Below are positions 39,088 through 48,516 of a DNA stretch of 52,696 bases, one piece after another (within the stretch, counting starts at the first letter, position 1; every line of letters begins with the position of its first letter). Source of the DNA: Bacteroidales bacterium (GTDB lineage Bacteria; Bacteroidota; Bacteroidia; Bacteroidales; P3); contig JAFTDW010000011.1 of NCBI GenBank assembly GCA_017454015.1, forward strand, positions 1-52,696, in the 5' to 3' direction. The position numbers were made by a program, and so were the translations under genes. The notes below the pieces were generated by a model, which did not search any database, was not told the origin of the DNA, and worked only from the letters and a program-made list of their open reading frames with translations.

Positions 39088-41787
39088 ATGGAGCAAGACA
39101 ACTACAACGTACCCGACGAGGAGCAGCCGCGCGAGAATGACGAGCCTGTAGAAGAGCCCAAACACGGCATTGCGGCACCTGCCGACGAGTCCCCCGCCTC
39201 CACCGAGGAAGGAGCTTCGCTCTCGCTGGGCAACATGTTCAGGGAATACTGGGTGGACTACGCGTCGGATGTGATACTCGACCGTAGCGTGCCCGACATT
39301 GCCGACGGCCTCAAGCCGGTGCAGCGCCGCATACTCCACGCCATGAAGGAGACCGACGACGGCCGCTACACCAAGGTGGCCAACATCGTGGGTAACACCA
39401 TGCAGTACCACCCCCACGGCGACGCCTCCATCAAAGACGCTCTGGTCACCATGGGCCAGAAAGACCTGCTCATCGACTGCCAGGGAAACTGGGGCAACAT
39501 ACTCACTGGCGACGCCGCGGCAGCAGGCCGATACATAGAGGCACGCCTGTCGCAGTTTGCCAAGGAGGTGGTGTTCAACGCCAAGACCACACAGTGGAAA
39601 CCCTCCTACGACGGCCGCAAGCAAGAGCCTGTAACACTGCCTATAAAGTTCCCCCTACTGCTTGCACAGGGCACCAAGGGCATTGCCGTGACACTCACCT
39701 CTGTCATACTGCCCTACAACTTCGTGGAACTCCTCGAAGCCTCCATCAACATACTGCGCGACGAACCTTTCGAGATATACCCCGACTTCCCGACGGGCGG
39801 CCTCATCGACGTGAGCCGCTACAACGACGGAGCACAAGGCGGACGCCTGCGCATCCGCGCCAAGATGCACTACGACGAGAAACGCAAAGCCATCATCATC
39901 ACCGAGCTGCCCTTTGGCACCACCACCGACGTGCTGATTGAGAGCATTGTGAAAGCCAACGAAAAGGGCAAGATAAAAATCAAGAAAGTCGACGACAACA
40001 CCGCCGCCGAAGTCGAGATAGTTATCTACCTCACCGCCGGTGTCTCGCCCGACCAGATGATTGACGCGCTCTATGCCTTTACCGGCTGCCAGACCAGTTT
40101 CTCGCCGCAGACCTGCGTAATCATCAACGACAAGCCCGTCTTCACCACCGCCAGCGAGATACTGCGCCACAGCACCATGCAGACCAAAGAGCTGCTGCGC
40201 CGCGAGCTGGAGATACAGCTCGGCGAGCTGGAGGACAAGTGGCACACCGTGTCTCTCGAAAAGATATTCTTCGAGAAAGGTATATACAAGGTGTTGGAAA
40301 AGAAGAGTTTCGCCACATGGGACGACCAGGTGACGGCCATCGAGCGCGCCTTCGACCCCTACCGCAAACACTTCAAGAACGAAATCACACGCGAGCAGGT
40401 GCTCAAGCTCTGCGATAAGCCGGTGCGCAAAATATCGGTGTTCGACATCAAGAAGGCCGAGCAGGATCTGGCCAACATAGAGATGAACATCGACGAGACC
40501 CGCAACCATCTGGAGCACCTTACCGACTATGCCATTAGCTATTTCCGCCACCTCATAGAGAAATACGGCACAGGACGCGAGCGGCGCACGGAGATACGCA
40601 ACTTCGAGGAGATTGCCGCCGCCACCGTGGCCATGGCCAACGAGAAGCTCTACGCAAACAAGGAGACAGGCTTTATTGGCACCGGCCTCAAACGCGAAGA
40701 GGGCGTGGAGTATGTGTGCGACTGCTCCAAGATGGACGACATCATAGTGTTCCGGCGCGACGGCACCTTCACCGTCACCAAGGTGCAGGACAAATGCTTC
40801 GTGGGCACTCCCGAATGCAAGGAGCTGCTCCATGTCGGCGTGTTCCGCAAGAAGGACGAGCGCACTGTATATAATATGATATACCGCGACGGCGCGCAGG
40901 GATACATCATGGTGAAACGTTTCGCCGTCACCGGCGTGGCACGCGACCACGATTACCAGCTCACCAAAGGCACCAAAGGCACTCGCGTCATCTACTTCAC
41001 CGCCAACCCCAACGGCGAGGCCGAGACCATCACCATACACCATGTGAGCAAGCCCAACCTGCGCAAGGTGAGCTTCGACTTCAGCTTCGCCACCCTCGCC
41101 ATAAAGGGGCGCAGCGCCATGGGCAACATACTGACTCGCAATGCCGTGCGCAACATCACGCTGAAAGACGAGGGTGTCTCGACCCTCTCGGCACGCAAGA
41201 TATGGTTCGACGAGACGGTGAAACGTCTCAACGTCAACGAGGCCGGACGCTTCCTCGGCGAGTTCAAGGGCGCCGACCGCATACTCACCATCATGCAGGG
41301 CGGCTACTACCGCACTCCCAACTTCGACCTTGCCAACCATTTCGACGACGACCTGCTGGAGATACGCAAATACAACAAACACCAGATACTCACCGCGGTA
41401 TATATAGACAAAGCCACCGGCTCGCACTATGTGAAACGTTTCATTCCCGAGCAGGGCGACAAGAAGGTGCTCTTCCTCGACGACGAGGCCGGCGACACTC
41501 TCGTCACCTACTCGCTCGACACCTTCCCACGTCTGGAGGTTGTCTACAACATAGAGAACACCGCCAAGAAGATAGAGTCGGAGATATTCGAGATCAGCGA
41601 GTTCATAGGCATCAAGGGCTACAAAGCCAAGGGCAAGCGCCTCACAACCTCGCAAGTGAAGGAGATACACTGGCTCGACCCACTGCCGGAGCCTGAGATT
41701 GTCGACGATGACGACGACCCGCTGGCCGACAGCGTGGCAGAAAGTGCACTTGTGGAAGGAACCCAGACCGACCTTACTTTTGAGTGA
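39088..41787 (+). CDS. parC: DNA topoisomerase IV subunit A
   Basis: 899 aa. After an acidic N-terminal tail of about 48 residues, the breakage-reunion domain begins with FREYWVDYASDVILDRSVPD and LKPVQRRILHAM; HPHGDASIKDAL is the quinolone-resistance region, with Ala where E. coli GyrA has Ser83; the catalytic Tyr is in AGRYIEARL. A C-terminal DNA-wrapping region without a clear GyrA box follows, and the last residues are acidic. DDGRYTKVANIVG and GQKDLLIDCQGNWGNI match Bacteroidota ParC rather than GyrA. Its partner parE is not in this window. Confidence 0.9.
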   Translation: MEQDNYNVPDEEQPRENDEPVEEPKHGIAAPADESPASTEEGASLSLGNMFREYWVDYASDVILDRSVPDIADGLKPVQRRILHAMKETDDGRYTKVANIVGNTMQYHPHGDASIKDALVTMGQKDLLIDCQGNWGNILTGDAAAAGRYIEARLSQFAKEVVFNAKTTQWKPSYDGRKQEPVTLPIKFPLLLAQGTKGIAVTLTSVILPYNFVELLEASINILRDEPFEIYPDFPTGGLIDVSRYNDGAQGGRLRIRAKMHYDEKRKAIIITELPFGTTTDVLIESIVKANEKGKIKIKKVDDNTAAEVEIVIYLTAGVSPDQMIDALYAFTGCQTSFSPQTCVIINDKPVFTTASEILRHSTMQTKELLRRELEIQLGELEDKWHTVSLEKIFFEKGIYKVLEKKSFATWDDQVTAIERAFDPYRKHFKNEITREQVLKLCDKPVRKISVFDIKKAEQDLANIEMNIDETRNHLEHLTDYAISYFRHLIEKYGTGRERRTEIRNFEEIAAATVAMANEKLYANKETGFIGTGLKREEGVEYVCDCSKMDDIIVFRRDGTFTVTKVQDKCFVGTPECKELLHVGVFRKKDERTVYNMIYRDGAQGYIMVKRFAVTGVARDHDYQLTKGTKGTRVIYFTANPNGEAETITIHHVSKPNLRKVSFDFSFATLAIKGRSAMGNILTRNAVRNITLKDEGVSTLSARKIWFDETVKRLNVNEAGRFLGEFKGADRILTIMQGGYYRTPNFDLANHFDDDLLEIRKYNKHQILTAVYIDKATGSHYVKRFIPEQGDKKVLFLDDEAGDTLVTYSLDTFPRLEVVYNIENTAKKIESEIFEISEFIGIKGYKAKGKRLTTSQVKEIHWLDPLPEPEIVDDDDDPLADSVAESALVEGTQTDLTFE

Positions 41788-41819
41788 TGTACACCATTGG
41801 CCGATAGAATACCATAGTC

Positions 41820-43007
41820 ATGAAAATAATGTTTGTACTGCCGCGGTTCCCCTACCCTCTCGACAAGGGTGACAAGCTCCGCGCCTACCACCAGATACGG
41901 TGCCTCGCCGCCAACAAGGAGAACCAGATTTACCTCTACTGCGTGTCGCACAGCAGAGTGTCGACCTCAAAGGTAGAACAGCTGCGCCGCTACTGCAAGG
42001 GCATCAAGGTGGTGCATGTCAGCCGTATCGTCGCCGCCTTCCATGTGCTCACCAACTTCCTGCGCAAGCGCTCCTTGCAGATAGGCTACTGGGACAGCGC
42101 CAGGGCCCGTCGCGAGTTCAAGCGCTTCGAGAAGAAGATAGAGCCCGACGTGCTCTACTGCCAGATGGTGCGCACCATGACGTGGGTGGCACACTCCAAG
42201 ACCACCAAGGTGCTCGACTTCCAGGACGCCCTCTCCATGAACACCGGACGCCGCATGGCAGCCTCCTACGGCTTCTGGCGCTTCGTGCTGCACTACGAGT
42301 TCAAGATGCTTCGCAACAGCGAGTACAAGTCGTTCGACATTTTCGACGCCCTCACCATTATATCGGAAGCCGACAGCGAGGCCATACCCCATAAATACGA
42401 CGACGAGATTCACGTCATACCCAACGGTGTCAACATAGAGCATTTCCAGCCCACCGAGGCCGAGAAGCAATACGACATAGTGTTCTGCGGCAACATGCAC
42501 TACGAGCCCAACGTGAGCGCCGCCATGTACCTTGTCAACGAGATTATGCCCCTTGTGTGGCAGCGGAAGCCCGATGCCAAGGTGCTGATAGCCGGTGCTT
42601 CGCCCACGCCCGCCGTGCGCAAGCTGGCCCACCGCCCCAATGTCACGGTGTCGGGCTGGATGCCCGACATACGCAACGCCTACGCCCAGTCGCGCCTCTT
42701 TGTGGCTCCCATGCAGACCGGCTCCGGCCTGCAGAACAAGCTGCTCGAAGCCATGGCCATGCACCTGCCTTGCGTCACCACTTCGCTCGCCAACAACTCG
42801 CTGCACGCCACGGCGGGCGAGCATGTGTTTGTAGCCGACAAGGCAGAGGACCTCGCCGACACCATCATCATGCTGCTCGGCCACGAGGAGATGTGCCAAA
42901 ACCTCGCCGACGCAGGCCTTGAGTTCGTGCGCCGCAACTACTCGTGGGAACACCACAACGCCAAGCTCGACGAGCTGCTTCACCAGATTGCCATTCACAG
43001 AATCTGA
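41820..43007 (+). CDS. GT4-type glycosyltransferase
   Basis: 395 aa GT-B fold. The N-terminus MKIMFVLPRFPYPLDKGDKL with RAYHQIRCLA is the acceptor-domain start of the TIGR03087-like group; the C-terminal donor domain has VFCGNMHYEPN, GWMPDIRNAYAQSRLFVAPM, and the LQNKLLEAMAM segment with its donor-sugar Glu. It transfers a sugar in surface polysaccharide synthesis, substrate unknown. It follows parC by 32 bp and precedes hflX by four bases, a housekeeping rather than a polysaccharide cluster. Confidence 0.9.
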   Translation: MKIMFVLPRFPYPLDKGDKLRAYHQIRCLAANKENQIYLYCVSHSRVSTSKVEQLRRYCKGIKVVHVSRIVAAFHVLTNFLRKRSLQIGYWDSARARREFKRFEKKIEPDVLYCQMVRTMTWVAHSKTTKVLDFQDALSMNTGRRMAASYGFWRFVLHYEFKMLRNSEYKSFDIFDALTIISEADSEAIPHKYDDEIHVIPNGVNIEHFQPTEAEKQYDIVFCGNMHYEPNVSAAMYLVNEIMPLVWQRKPDAKVLIAGASPTPAVRKLAHRPNVTVSGWMPDIRNAYAQSRLFVAPMQTGSGLQNKLLEAMAMHLPCVTTSLANNSLHATAGEHVFVADKAEDLADTIIMLLGHEEMCQNLADAGLEFVRRNYSWEHHNAKLDELLHQIAIHRI

Positions 43008-43011
43008 CATC

Positions 43012-44199
43012 ATGAACATTGCGCAGAAAGCCATCCTCATAGCTGTCTGCACCCCCGACAGCACCACGCAACAGACCGACGACTACCTTGCCGAGCTGGA
43101 GTTCCTGCTCCGCACCGCCGGAGGCGAGTGCGTGCGCAAGGTGGTACAGAAACTCGAACGCCCCGACCCGCGCACCTACCTCGGCAGCGGCAAGGTGACG
43201 GAGGTGAAAGAGTATATGCAAGCCCTCGACGCAGAGCTTATCGTGGCCGACGACGAGCTCTCGCCAGCACAGCTCCGCAACATGGAGAAACTCTTTGAAT
43301 GCCGCATCCTCGACCGCACATCGCTCATCCTCGACATCTTCGCGCTCCACGCCCGCACCTCCACGGCGCGCACACAGGTGGAGCTGGCTCAGATGCAGTA
43401 CATGCTGCCACGCCTCACACGCATGTGGACCCACCTCGAGCGCCAGCGCGGCGGCATAGGTATGCGCGGCCCGGGCGAGTCGCAGATAGAGACCGACCGC
43501 CGCCTTATCACCGAGAAGATTGTGCTGCTCAAGCAACGCCTGGCACATATCGACCGCCAGAAAAACCTGCAACGCAAGAACCGCGAAGCCATGGTGCGCG
43601 TGGCTCTTGTGGGCTACACCAACGTGGGCAAGTCCACCCTGCTCAACCTCCTGTGCAAGACCGACGTAGTGGCCGAGAACAAGCTCTTCGCCACCCTCGA
43701 CACCACGGTGCGCAAGCTGGTGATAGACAACCTGCCCATACTGCTGTCCGACACCGTGGGCTTCATCCGCAAGCTGCCCCACATGCTGGTGGAGTCGTTC
43801 AAGTCGACCCTCGACGAGGTGCGCGAGGCCGACCTCCTGCTGCATGTAGTGGACATCTCGCACCCCAACCACGAAGAGCAGATGAACGAGGTGAAACGCA
43901 CCCTCGACGAGATAGGCGCCGCCGACAAGCCCGTCATCACCGTTTTCAACAAGATCGACGCCTACACCTTCACCCCCAAAGAGCCCGACGACCTCACCCC
44001 TGCCACACGCAGCAACTGGACACTCCCCATGCTGCAGAACAGCTGGATGGCGCGGCAGGACAACTGCCTGTTTATCAGTGCCGCCAGCCGCACCAACATC
44101 GACGCCCTGCGGCAAGCCATCTACCAGCAGGCCCGCACAATCCACGCCACACGCTACCCCTACAACAACTTCCTCTACCCACAAGTGAACGAGGAATAG
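43012..44199 (+). CDS. hflX: GTPase HflX
   Basis: 395 aa ribosome-associated GTPase that splits stalled 70S ribosomes under stress. An N-terminal HflX domain (about 1-185), with YLGSGKVTEVKE, DRTSLILDIFALHARTSTA and GPGESQIETDRRLI, precedes the G domain: G1 GYTNVGKST, G3 DTVGFIRKLP, G4 NKID. The start at 43012 is four bases after the glycosyltransferase stop; an earlier in-frame start overlaps that gene and is rejected. Confidence 0.95.
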   Translation: MNIAQKAILIAVCTPDSTTQQTDDYLAELEFLLRTAGGECVRKVVQKLERPDPRTYLGSGKVTEVKEYMQALDAELIVADDELSPAQLRNMEKLFECRILDRTSLILDIFALHARTSTARTQVELAQMQYMLPRLTRMWTHLERQRGGIGMRGPGESQIETDRRLITEKIVLLKQRLAHIDRQKNLQRKNREAMVRVALVGYTNVGKSTLLNLLCKTDVVAENKLFATLDTTVRKLVIDNLPILLSDTVGFIRKLPHMLVESFKSTLDEVREADLLLHVVDISHPNHEEQMNEVKRTLDEIGAADKPVITVFNKIDAYTFTPKEPDDLTPATRSNWTLPMLQNSWMARQDNCLFISAASRTNIDALRQAIYQQARTIHATRYPYNNFLYPQVNEE

Positions 44200-44258
44200 C
44201 CGCCGGCTCCACGTGTCGCGCGTATCTGATTCGCGTCATTCGTGCTTCTGTACAAGAG

Positions 44259-44309
44259 AGAAAGCGCAGATACGGCAGAGATTGTTTTTCTGCGGTATCT
44301 GCGCTTTCT
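44259..44309. terminator. Strong hairpin between convergent genes
   Basis: Perfect 15-bp stem AGAAAGCGCAGATAC/GTATCTGCGCTTTCT with additional GCAGA/TCTGC pairing inside, between hflX (plus) and ftcD (minus). Confidence 0.85.
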
Positions 44310-44351
44310 GTGAGATATTACGCGTGATACGTGTAGACTGGCGAGTTTGGA

Positions 44352-46049
44352 CTACAGGCCTATCTTCTCGTTGACAAGGCGGGTTATCCTGGCTTCGCGT
44401 TCTATGGCGTCGGCCTCTATCTTGGCAGCCTGCGACAGTATGTCGTTGCGGAAAGTCTCGTCCTTGAGGGAGGAGGCGTTGATCTTCACGTTGAGGTGGG
44501 CGCCCATCACGGCGCTGCGCGCCGCCAGTGCTCCCACACCGCCGTCGGTGACGCTGGCGGGGTTGCCCCACTCCACCATTGCCTCGCAGAGGTCGAATAC
44601 CTCATACGACTTGCGCATGGTGCGCAGCGGCACCTCGGTGGCATAGCGTGTGGCATCCTGTATGGCCGCTGTGCGGGCCGCTTTTTCCTGGTCGCTCTTC
44701 TTGGGCAGCCCAAAGGCGTTCATTATGCGGTTGAAAGCCTCGGTGTCCTCGTCGACCAGTGCCAGCAGCTCGTCTTTGAGTTTCTGGCCTTTGAGGGCTA
44801 TGTCGCTGTACTTCTCCCACTCCTCTTCGTAAGCCGCCTTGCCGCCGGTGAGGTTGGCAACCATGGTGGCCAACGAGGCGCCGAGGGCCCCCATCAGGGC
44901 GCTGACGCTGCCGCCGCCGGGGGCGGGGCTCTCGCTGGCTGTCTCGTTGCAGAAGCCCGTGCAGCTGAGGTCGACGAGCTTACGCTTGCTGTGGTCCTCA
45001 ATGAGATATTCTATCACCTTCTCGTGCGGGTCGAAAGGCTTGAGGTCGTCGAGCCCCATGCTCTTTATGGCTATCTTCATAAGCTCCTCCTCGCTGACGC
45101 CGAGGGAGCGGTGCATCTTGGCAAGGTAATGGCGACCGGCGTCGACGAGCACACTCTTGGGTATCAGGCCCACTATCTCGCAGCCGGTAACCCTAATGCC
45201 GCGGGCGGCAGCGGCGCGGCACACCTCGTCGAAGCATACGTGTACCGGCGACACCTTGATGGAGGTGATGTTCATGGAGACCTGGGCAATGCCGTAGTCC
45301 TCAATGTACCAGCCTATTGCCTTAGTTCCTTTGAGCGTTCCGGGAATCATGATGGGGTTGCCGTTCTCGTCTTTGAGAGGTTTGCCGGTGAGCTTGCCCC
45401 CTTCGCGCTGGGGACGTCCTTTCTCGCGCACGTCGAAGGCTATGGCGTTGGCGCGGCGTGTGCTTGTGGTGTTGAGGTTGTAGTTGATGGCGACGAGGAA
45501 GTCGCGTGCGCCAACCTGTGTGGCGCCGGTCTGTGCCACGTGGTCGTTCCACTCGTTGGGGCCGTAGTCGGGCCTCCACTGGTCGGTGCCGAGGCGCGAG
45601 GCGAGCGACTCATATTCGCCAGTGCGGCAATAGGCCAGGTTGCGACGCTCGGGCTGCTTGGCAGCATTCTCGTAGCAGTAGATGGGTATGGAAAGTTCGT
45701 TGCCAATGCGCTCGGCGAGTTTGTGGGCGTATTGCACCACCTCGTCCATAGTGATGTTGCTCACAGGTATCAGCGGGCACACGTCGGTGGCACCTTGGCG
45801 GGGGTGTGCACCGTGGTGGTTGCGCATGTCGATAAGCTCGGCGGCACGGCGTACCACGCGGAAGGCAGCCTCGCACACGGGCTCGGGCTCGCCGACAAAG
45901 GTGATGACGGTGCGGTTGGTGGTCTGGCCGGGGTCGACATCAAGAAGCTTGACCCCCTCCACCTGCTCTATCTCGGCAGTGACTTGGTTGATAATATCCT
46001 TGTTGCGCCCTTCACTGATATTGGGGACACATTCAATTAACTGTTTCAT
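44352..46049 (-). CDS. ftcD: Bifunctional glutamate formimidoyltransferase/formimino-THF cyclodeaminase
   Basis: 565 aa from the ATG at 46049 (MKQLIECVPNISEGRN); the frame to 46088 is promoter. The N-terminal formimidoyltransferase (about 1-300: IECVPNISEGR, HGAHPRQGATDVCPLIPV) moves the formimino group from formiminoglutamate to tetrahydrofolate; the C-terminal cyclodeaminase (about 365-560: SPAPGGGSVSALMGALG) releases ammonia and yields methenyl-THF. It completes histidine degradation into one-carbon metabolism; the other hut genes are not here. Common as this fusion in Bacteroidota. Confidence 0.95.
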   Translation of the reverse strand: MKQLIECVPNISEGRNKDIINQVTAEIEQVEGVKLLDVDPGQTTNRTVITFVGEPEPVCEAAFRVVRRAAELIDMRNHHGAHPRQGATDVCPLIPVSNITMDEVVQYAHKLAERIGNELSIPIYCYENAAKQPERRNLAYCRTGEYESLASRLGTDQWRPDYGPNEWNDHVAQTGATQVGARDFLVAINYNLNTTSTRRANAIAFDVREKGRPQREGGKLTGKPLKDENGNPIMIPGTLKGTKAIGWYIEDYGIAQVSMNITSIKVSPVHVCFDEVCRAAAARGIRVTGCEIVGLIPKSVLVDAGRHYLAKMHRSLGVSEEELMKIAIKSMGLDDLKPFDPHEKVIEYLIEDHSKRKLVDLSCTGFCNETASESPAPGGGSVSALMGALGASLATMVANLTGGKAAYEEEWEKYSDIALKGQKLKDELLALVDEDTEAFNRIMNAFGLPKKSDQEKAARTAAIQDATRYATEVPLRTMRKSYEVFDLCEAMVEWGNPASVTDGGVGALAARSAVMGAHLNVKINASSLKDETFRNDILSQAAKIEADAIEREARITRLVNEKIGL

Positions 46050-46092
46050 TGTATTGATGTTTTGACTGTATATAATATTTGTAAACAATTTG

Positions 46093-46100
46093 CAAAGATA
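46093..46100 (-). promoter_or_regulatory. -7 promoter box (TATCTTTG) for ftcD
   Basis: Reads TATCTTTG on the minus strand, 44 bp before the ATG at 46049. Confidence 0.68.
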
Positions 46101-46154
46101 CGAAATTTTTTTAGACTTGCAGCGTTAGTGTGAAACACTATCATAAGAGCGCCA

Positions 46155-46745
46155 ATGACAATTTCCTATCTTGACCACACTCTGACATTCAACATCGCCG
46201 CCTATGCGCCGCCGAGCAAAGGCATGATCGACGGAGCTTTGGACGGGCTTGCCGTGCAGGACGGCGACAAAGTGTACCCCCAACAGGTGACGGCACGCGA
46301 GCTGTGGCAGAGCCTGCGGCAGCGCTACCGCTTTGTCAAGGCCGCCGGCGGCATAGTGAGCGACCCCGAGAGCGGCAAGCTGCTGCTCATCTACCGCAAC
46401 GGCATGTGGGACCTGCCCAAAGGGCACGCCGAGGCCGGTGAGACGCTGGCCGCCACGGCGTTGCGCGAGACCACCGAGGAGACCGCGTTGGAGCCGCTCG
46501 CACTGGGGCGCATGGTTGCCAAACAGTACCATACATACCTGCGCGACGGGCTTTGGCACCTCAAACAGACCACATGGTTTGCCATGGAGTGCCGCGGAGC
46601 GTCGCTGGACCGGCGCGGAGCGCCGCAGACCGACGAGGGCATTGAACAGCTTGTATGGGTTGCGCCACAGGAATGGCACTGTAGGCTGCACGACAGCTTC
46701 GCCTCACTGCGACTGCTTGCCGACCTTTATATGGCCTGCTCGTGA
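46155..46745 (+). CDS. NUDIX hydrolase
   Basis: 196 aa. The Nudix box KGHAEAGETL with ATALRETTEET (about 95-115) is complete: the Gly, both catalytic Glu and the Arg are present. The N-terminal about 70 residues (ISYLDHTLTFNI) form an extra domain seen in some Bacteroidota NUDIX proteins. Substrate unknown; a nucleoside diphosphate derivative is usual. The 3' end overlaps the convergent methyltransferase gene by 19 bp. No -7 box is obvious. Confidence 0.9.
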   Translation: MTISYLDHTLTFNIAAYAPPSKGMIDGALDGLAVQDGDKVYPQQVTARELWQSLRQRYRFVKAAGGIVSDPESGKLLLIYRNGMWDLPKGHAEAGETLAATALRETTEETALEPLALGRMVAKQYHTYLRDGLWHLKQTTWFAMECRGASLDRRGAPQTDEGIEQLVWVAPQEWHCRLHDSFASLRLLADLYMACS

Positions 46746-47233
46746 CGGAGCAGGAAGCGCTTGGCCTCCACACCTCCGGCATAGCCCACCGCCGAGCCGT
46801 CGCGCCCCACAACCCTATGGCACGGCACTATGAGCAATATGGGGTTGGCACCCAGCGCGGAGCCCACGGCTCGGGGCGACCTGCACCCCACCCTCTCGGC
46901 CAACGCCGAGTAGGAGACGGTGCATCCAAACGGTATGGTCATAGCAGCCTGCCACACCTTCATGCGAAACTCGCTGCTGTGCAGCTGCAACTGAGGCTGG
47001 AACGTGGGTGGCGTGCCGCCAAAATAGAGGTCGAGCCAGCGGCGGGTCTCTGCAAACACGGGCACGTCGCGACACTGCACGGCGTCATGGGCCACAAGGC
47101 CCATCGCACGCAGACCGCCGAGGCTTGAAGGCGGGGCTTGCTCAGAGATAAAACGCAGGGCGCACAAAGCCTCGCCATCCGACAATAGCGCGATGGCTCC
47201 GGCCTTGGAGATGTATGTGTCGGTATACCACAT
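46727..47233 (-). CDS. ogt: Methylated-DNA--protein-cysteine methyltransferase
   Basis: 168 aa DNA repair protein that removes O6-methyl groups from guanine, inactivating itself. The acceptor Cys138 is in VPCHRVVG; WQAAMTIPFG with TVSYSALAE, then RAVGSALGANP, form the HTH and Asn hinge of the family. The symbol ogt is used for the stand-alone form. Overlaps the NUDIX gene tail to tail; eight bases downstream of the M16-like gene, so possibly its last operon member. Confidence 0.92.
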   Translation of the reverse strand: MWYTDTYISKAGAIALLSDGEALCALRFISEQAPPSSLGGLRAMGLVAHDAVQCRDVPVFAETRRWLDLYFGGTPPTFQPQLQLHSSEFRMKVWQAAMTIPFGCTVSYSALAERVGCRSPRAVGSALGANPILLIVPCHRVVGRDGSAVGYAGGVEAKRFLLRHEQAI

Positions 47234-47241
47234 GCCAATGC

Positions 47242-48516
47242 CTACAGCTGCGGGCCTGCCACTATCTGCAGCATGTCGGCAGGGTTGAGCAGCTGCTCGG
47301 CCAGCGAGCGCAACTGCGCGGATGTTGCAGTCTCTATGGCGTGGAAATAGTTGTGGGTGAATGTCTCGTCCATATTCTTACCCACCAGCGCGTTGTAGCG
47401 TTCGGCAAGCTCAAACACGCCGTCAATGGAGCGCATGAAGTCGCCCGCCATCACCTGCCGCACCACGTCGAGTTCCTCTTGCGGCACCTGCTCGGTGCGG
47501 AGCCGCTGCAGCTCGTTGCACACCTCGCCCACCGCGTCGACGGCATGGGTGCTGTCCACATCGGCAACGGCAAAGAAGGAGAGCCCGCCGTGAACTATGT
47601 TGCTCTGCGAGTAGATACCGTAGGTGTAGCCCTTCTCCTCGCGTATGTTGGCCATGAGGCGAGAGCCAAAGTAGCCTCCCAGAATGGTGTTGAGCACGCA
47701 GAAATCGGCATACTGCGGCGAGTCCCACGCAAGCGGCAGTAGGCGGCCTATGCGTATGGTGGCCAGCGAGCTGCCCTCCACGGGCAGGTTGACAATGGTG
47801 CCGGTGGTAGTAGCCACCGCCGCGCCTCTATGCTGGGGTGTCTGGATATTGAATGTTCCGCGCCCGTCCTCCTTGGCGTATGCCGCCACGGTCTGGGCAA
47901 GAGTCTCTACCACCTCGTCGTCGCAGGCTCCCGCCAGCTGCAGGCGTACAGCGGAGAGGCTGTAGTGCGAGAGGTAGAAGCTGCGCACGCTGTCGACGGT
48001 GAGGGTGTCGTAATCTTCGGGCATGGCGCAGCGCCCCTGCGGATGGTCGGAGCCGAACATCTGCCAGTAGTAGTAGCGGCGCGCCACCGTGGAGGTTTTC
48101 TGCAAGTTGGTGAGCAGCTGAGCCTTGCGGCGGTTGACAAAGATGTCGAAATCCTTTTTCTCAAACTGCGGGTTGGCAAGGAGCTTGAAGATGAAAGGTA
48201 TCACCTCGCCGGCATGGCGACGTGGAAAATAGAGCGAGAGCGTGGAGGTGTTGATGTCGGCGTTGCGGTCGAGGTTGACGCCCCGGAAATCGAGGTACTC
48301 AGCCACGCCTTTTGAGTCGAGGCCGGCGCCCGCCTCGGCCATGAGGTTGGCGGCAGCCGTGGTGCATACCGGGTTGTCGGCGTGCATGGTGCCCACGGGA
48401 AACACTATGTCGAGCCTAAGCAGCTGCGTGGCTTCGCTGCGGAAAAGCGATACGGTGCGCCCCGAACCGAGCGTGACCACGTCGGGACGAAGCATGTTAT
48501 AGTCGGGCTGGTACAT
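47242..48516 (-). CDS. M16 peptidase-like protein without zinc motif
   Basis: 424 aa M16B fold, two homologous halves. At the place of the HxxEH zinc site the sequence is AAANLMAEAGAG, so the ligands are absent; other fold motifs are present (EEKGYTYGIYSQ, GGYFGSRLMANI). Catalytically dead partners of M16 dimers look like this. Its start overlaps the stop of the TonB-dependent receptor gene (ATG/TGA sharing a base), indicating coupling. It may form a heterodimer with an active M16 protease encoded elsewhere. Not a secreted form: no signal peptide seen. Confidence 0.87.
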   Translation of the reverse strand: MYQPDYNMLRPDVVTLGSGRTVSLFRSEATQLLRLDIVFPVGTMHADNPVCTTAAANLMAEAGAGLDSKGVAEYLDFRGVNLDRNADINTSTLSLYFPRRHAGEVIPFIFKLLANPQFEKKDFDIFVNRRKAQLLTNLQKTSTVARRYYYWQMFGSDHPQGRCAMPEDYDTLTVDSVRSFYLSHYSLSAVRLQLAGACDDEVVETLAQTVAAYAKEDGRGTFNIQTPQHRGAAVATTTGTIVNLPVEGSSLATIRIGRLLPLAWDSPQYADFCVLNTILGGYFGSRLMANIREEKGYTYGIYSQSNIVHGGLSFFAVADVDSTHAVDAVGEVCNELQRLRTEQVPQEELDVVRQVMAGDFMRSIDGVFELAERYNALVGKNMDETFTHNYFHAIETATSAQLRSLAEQLLNPADMLQIVAGPQL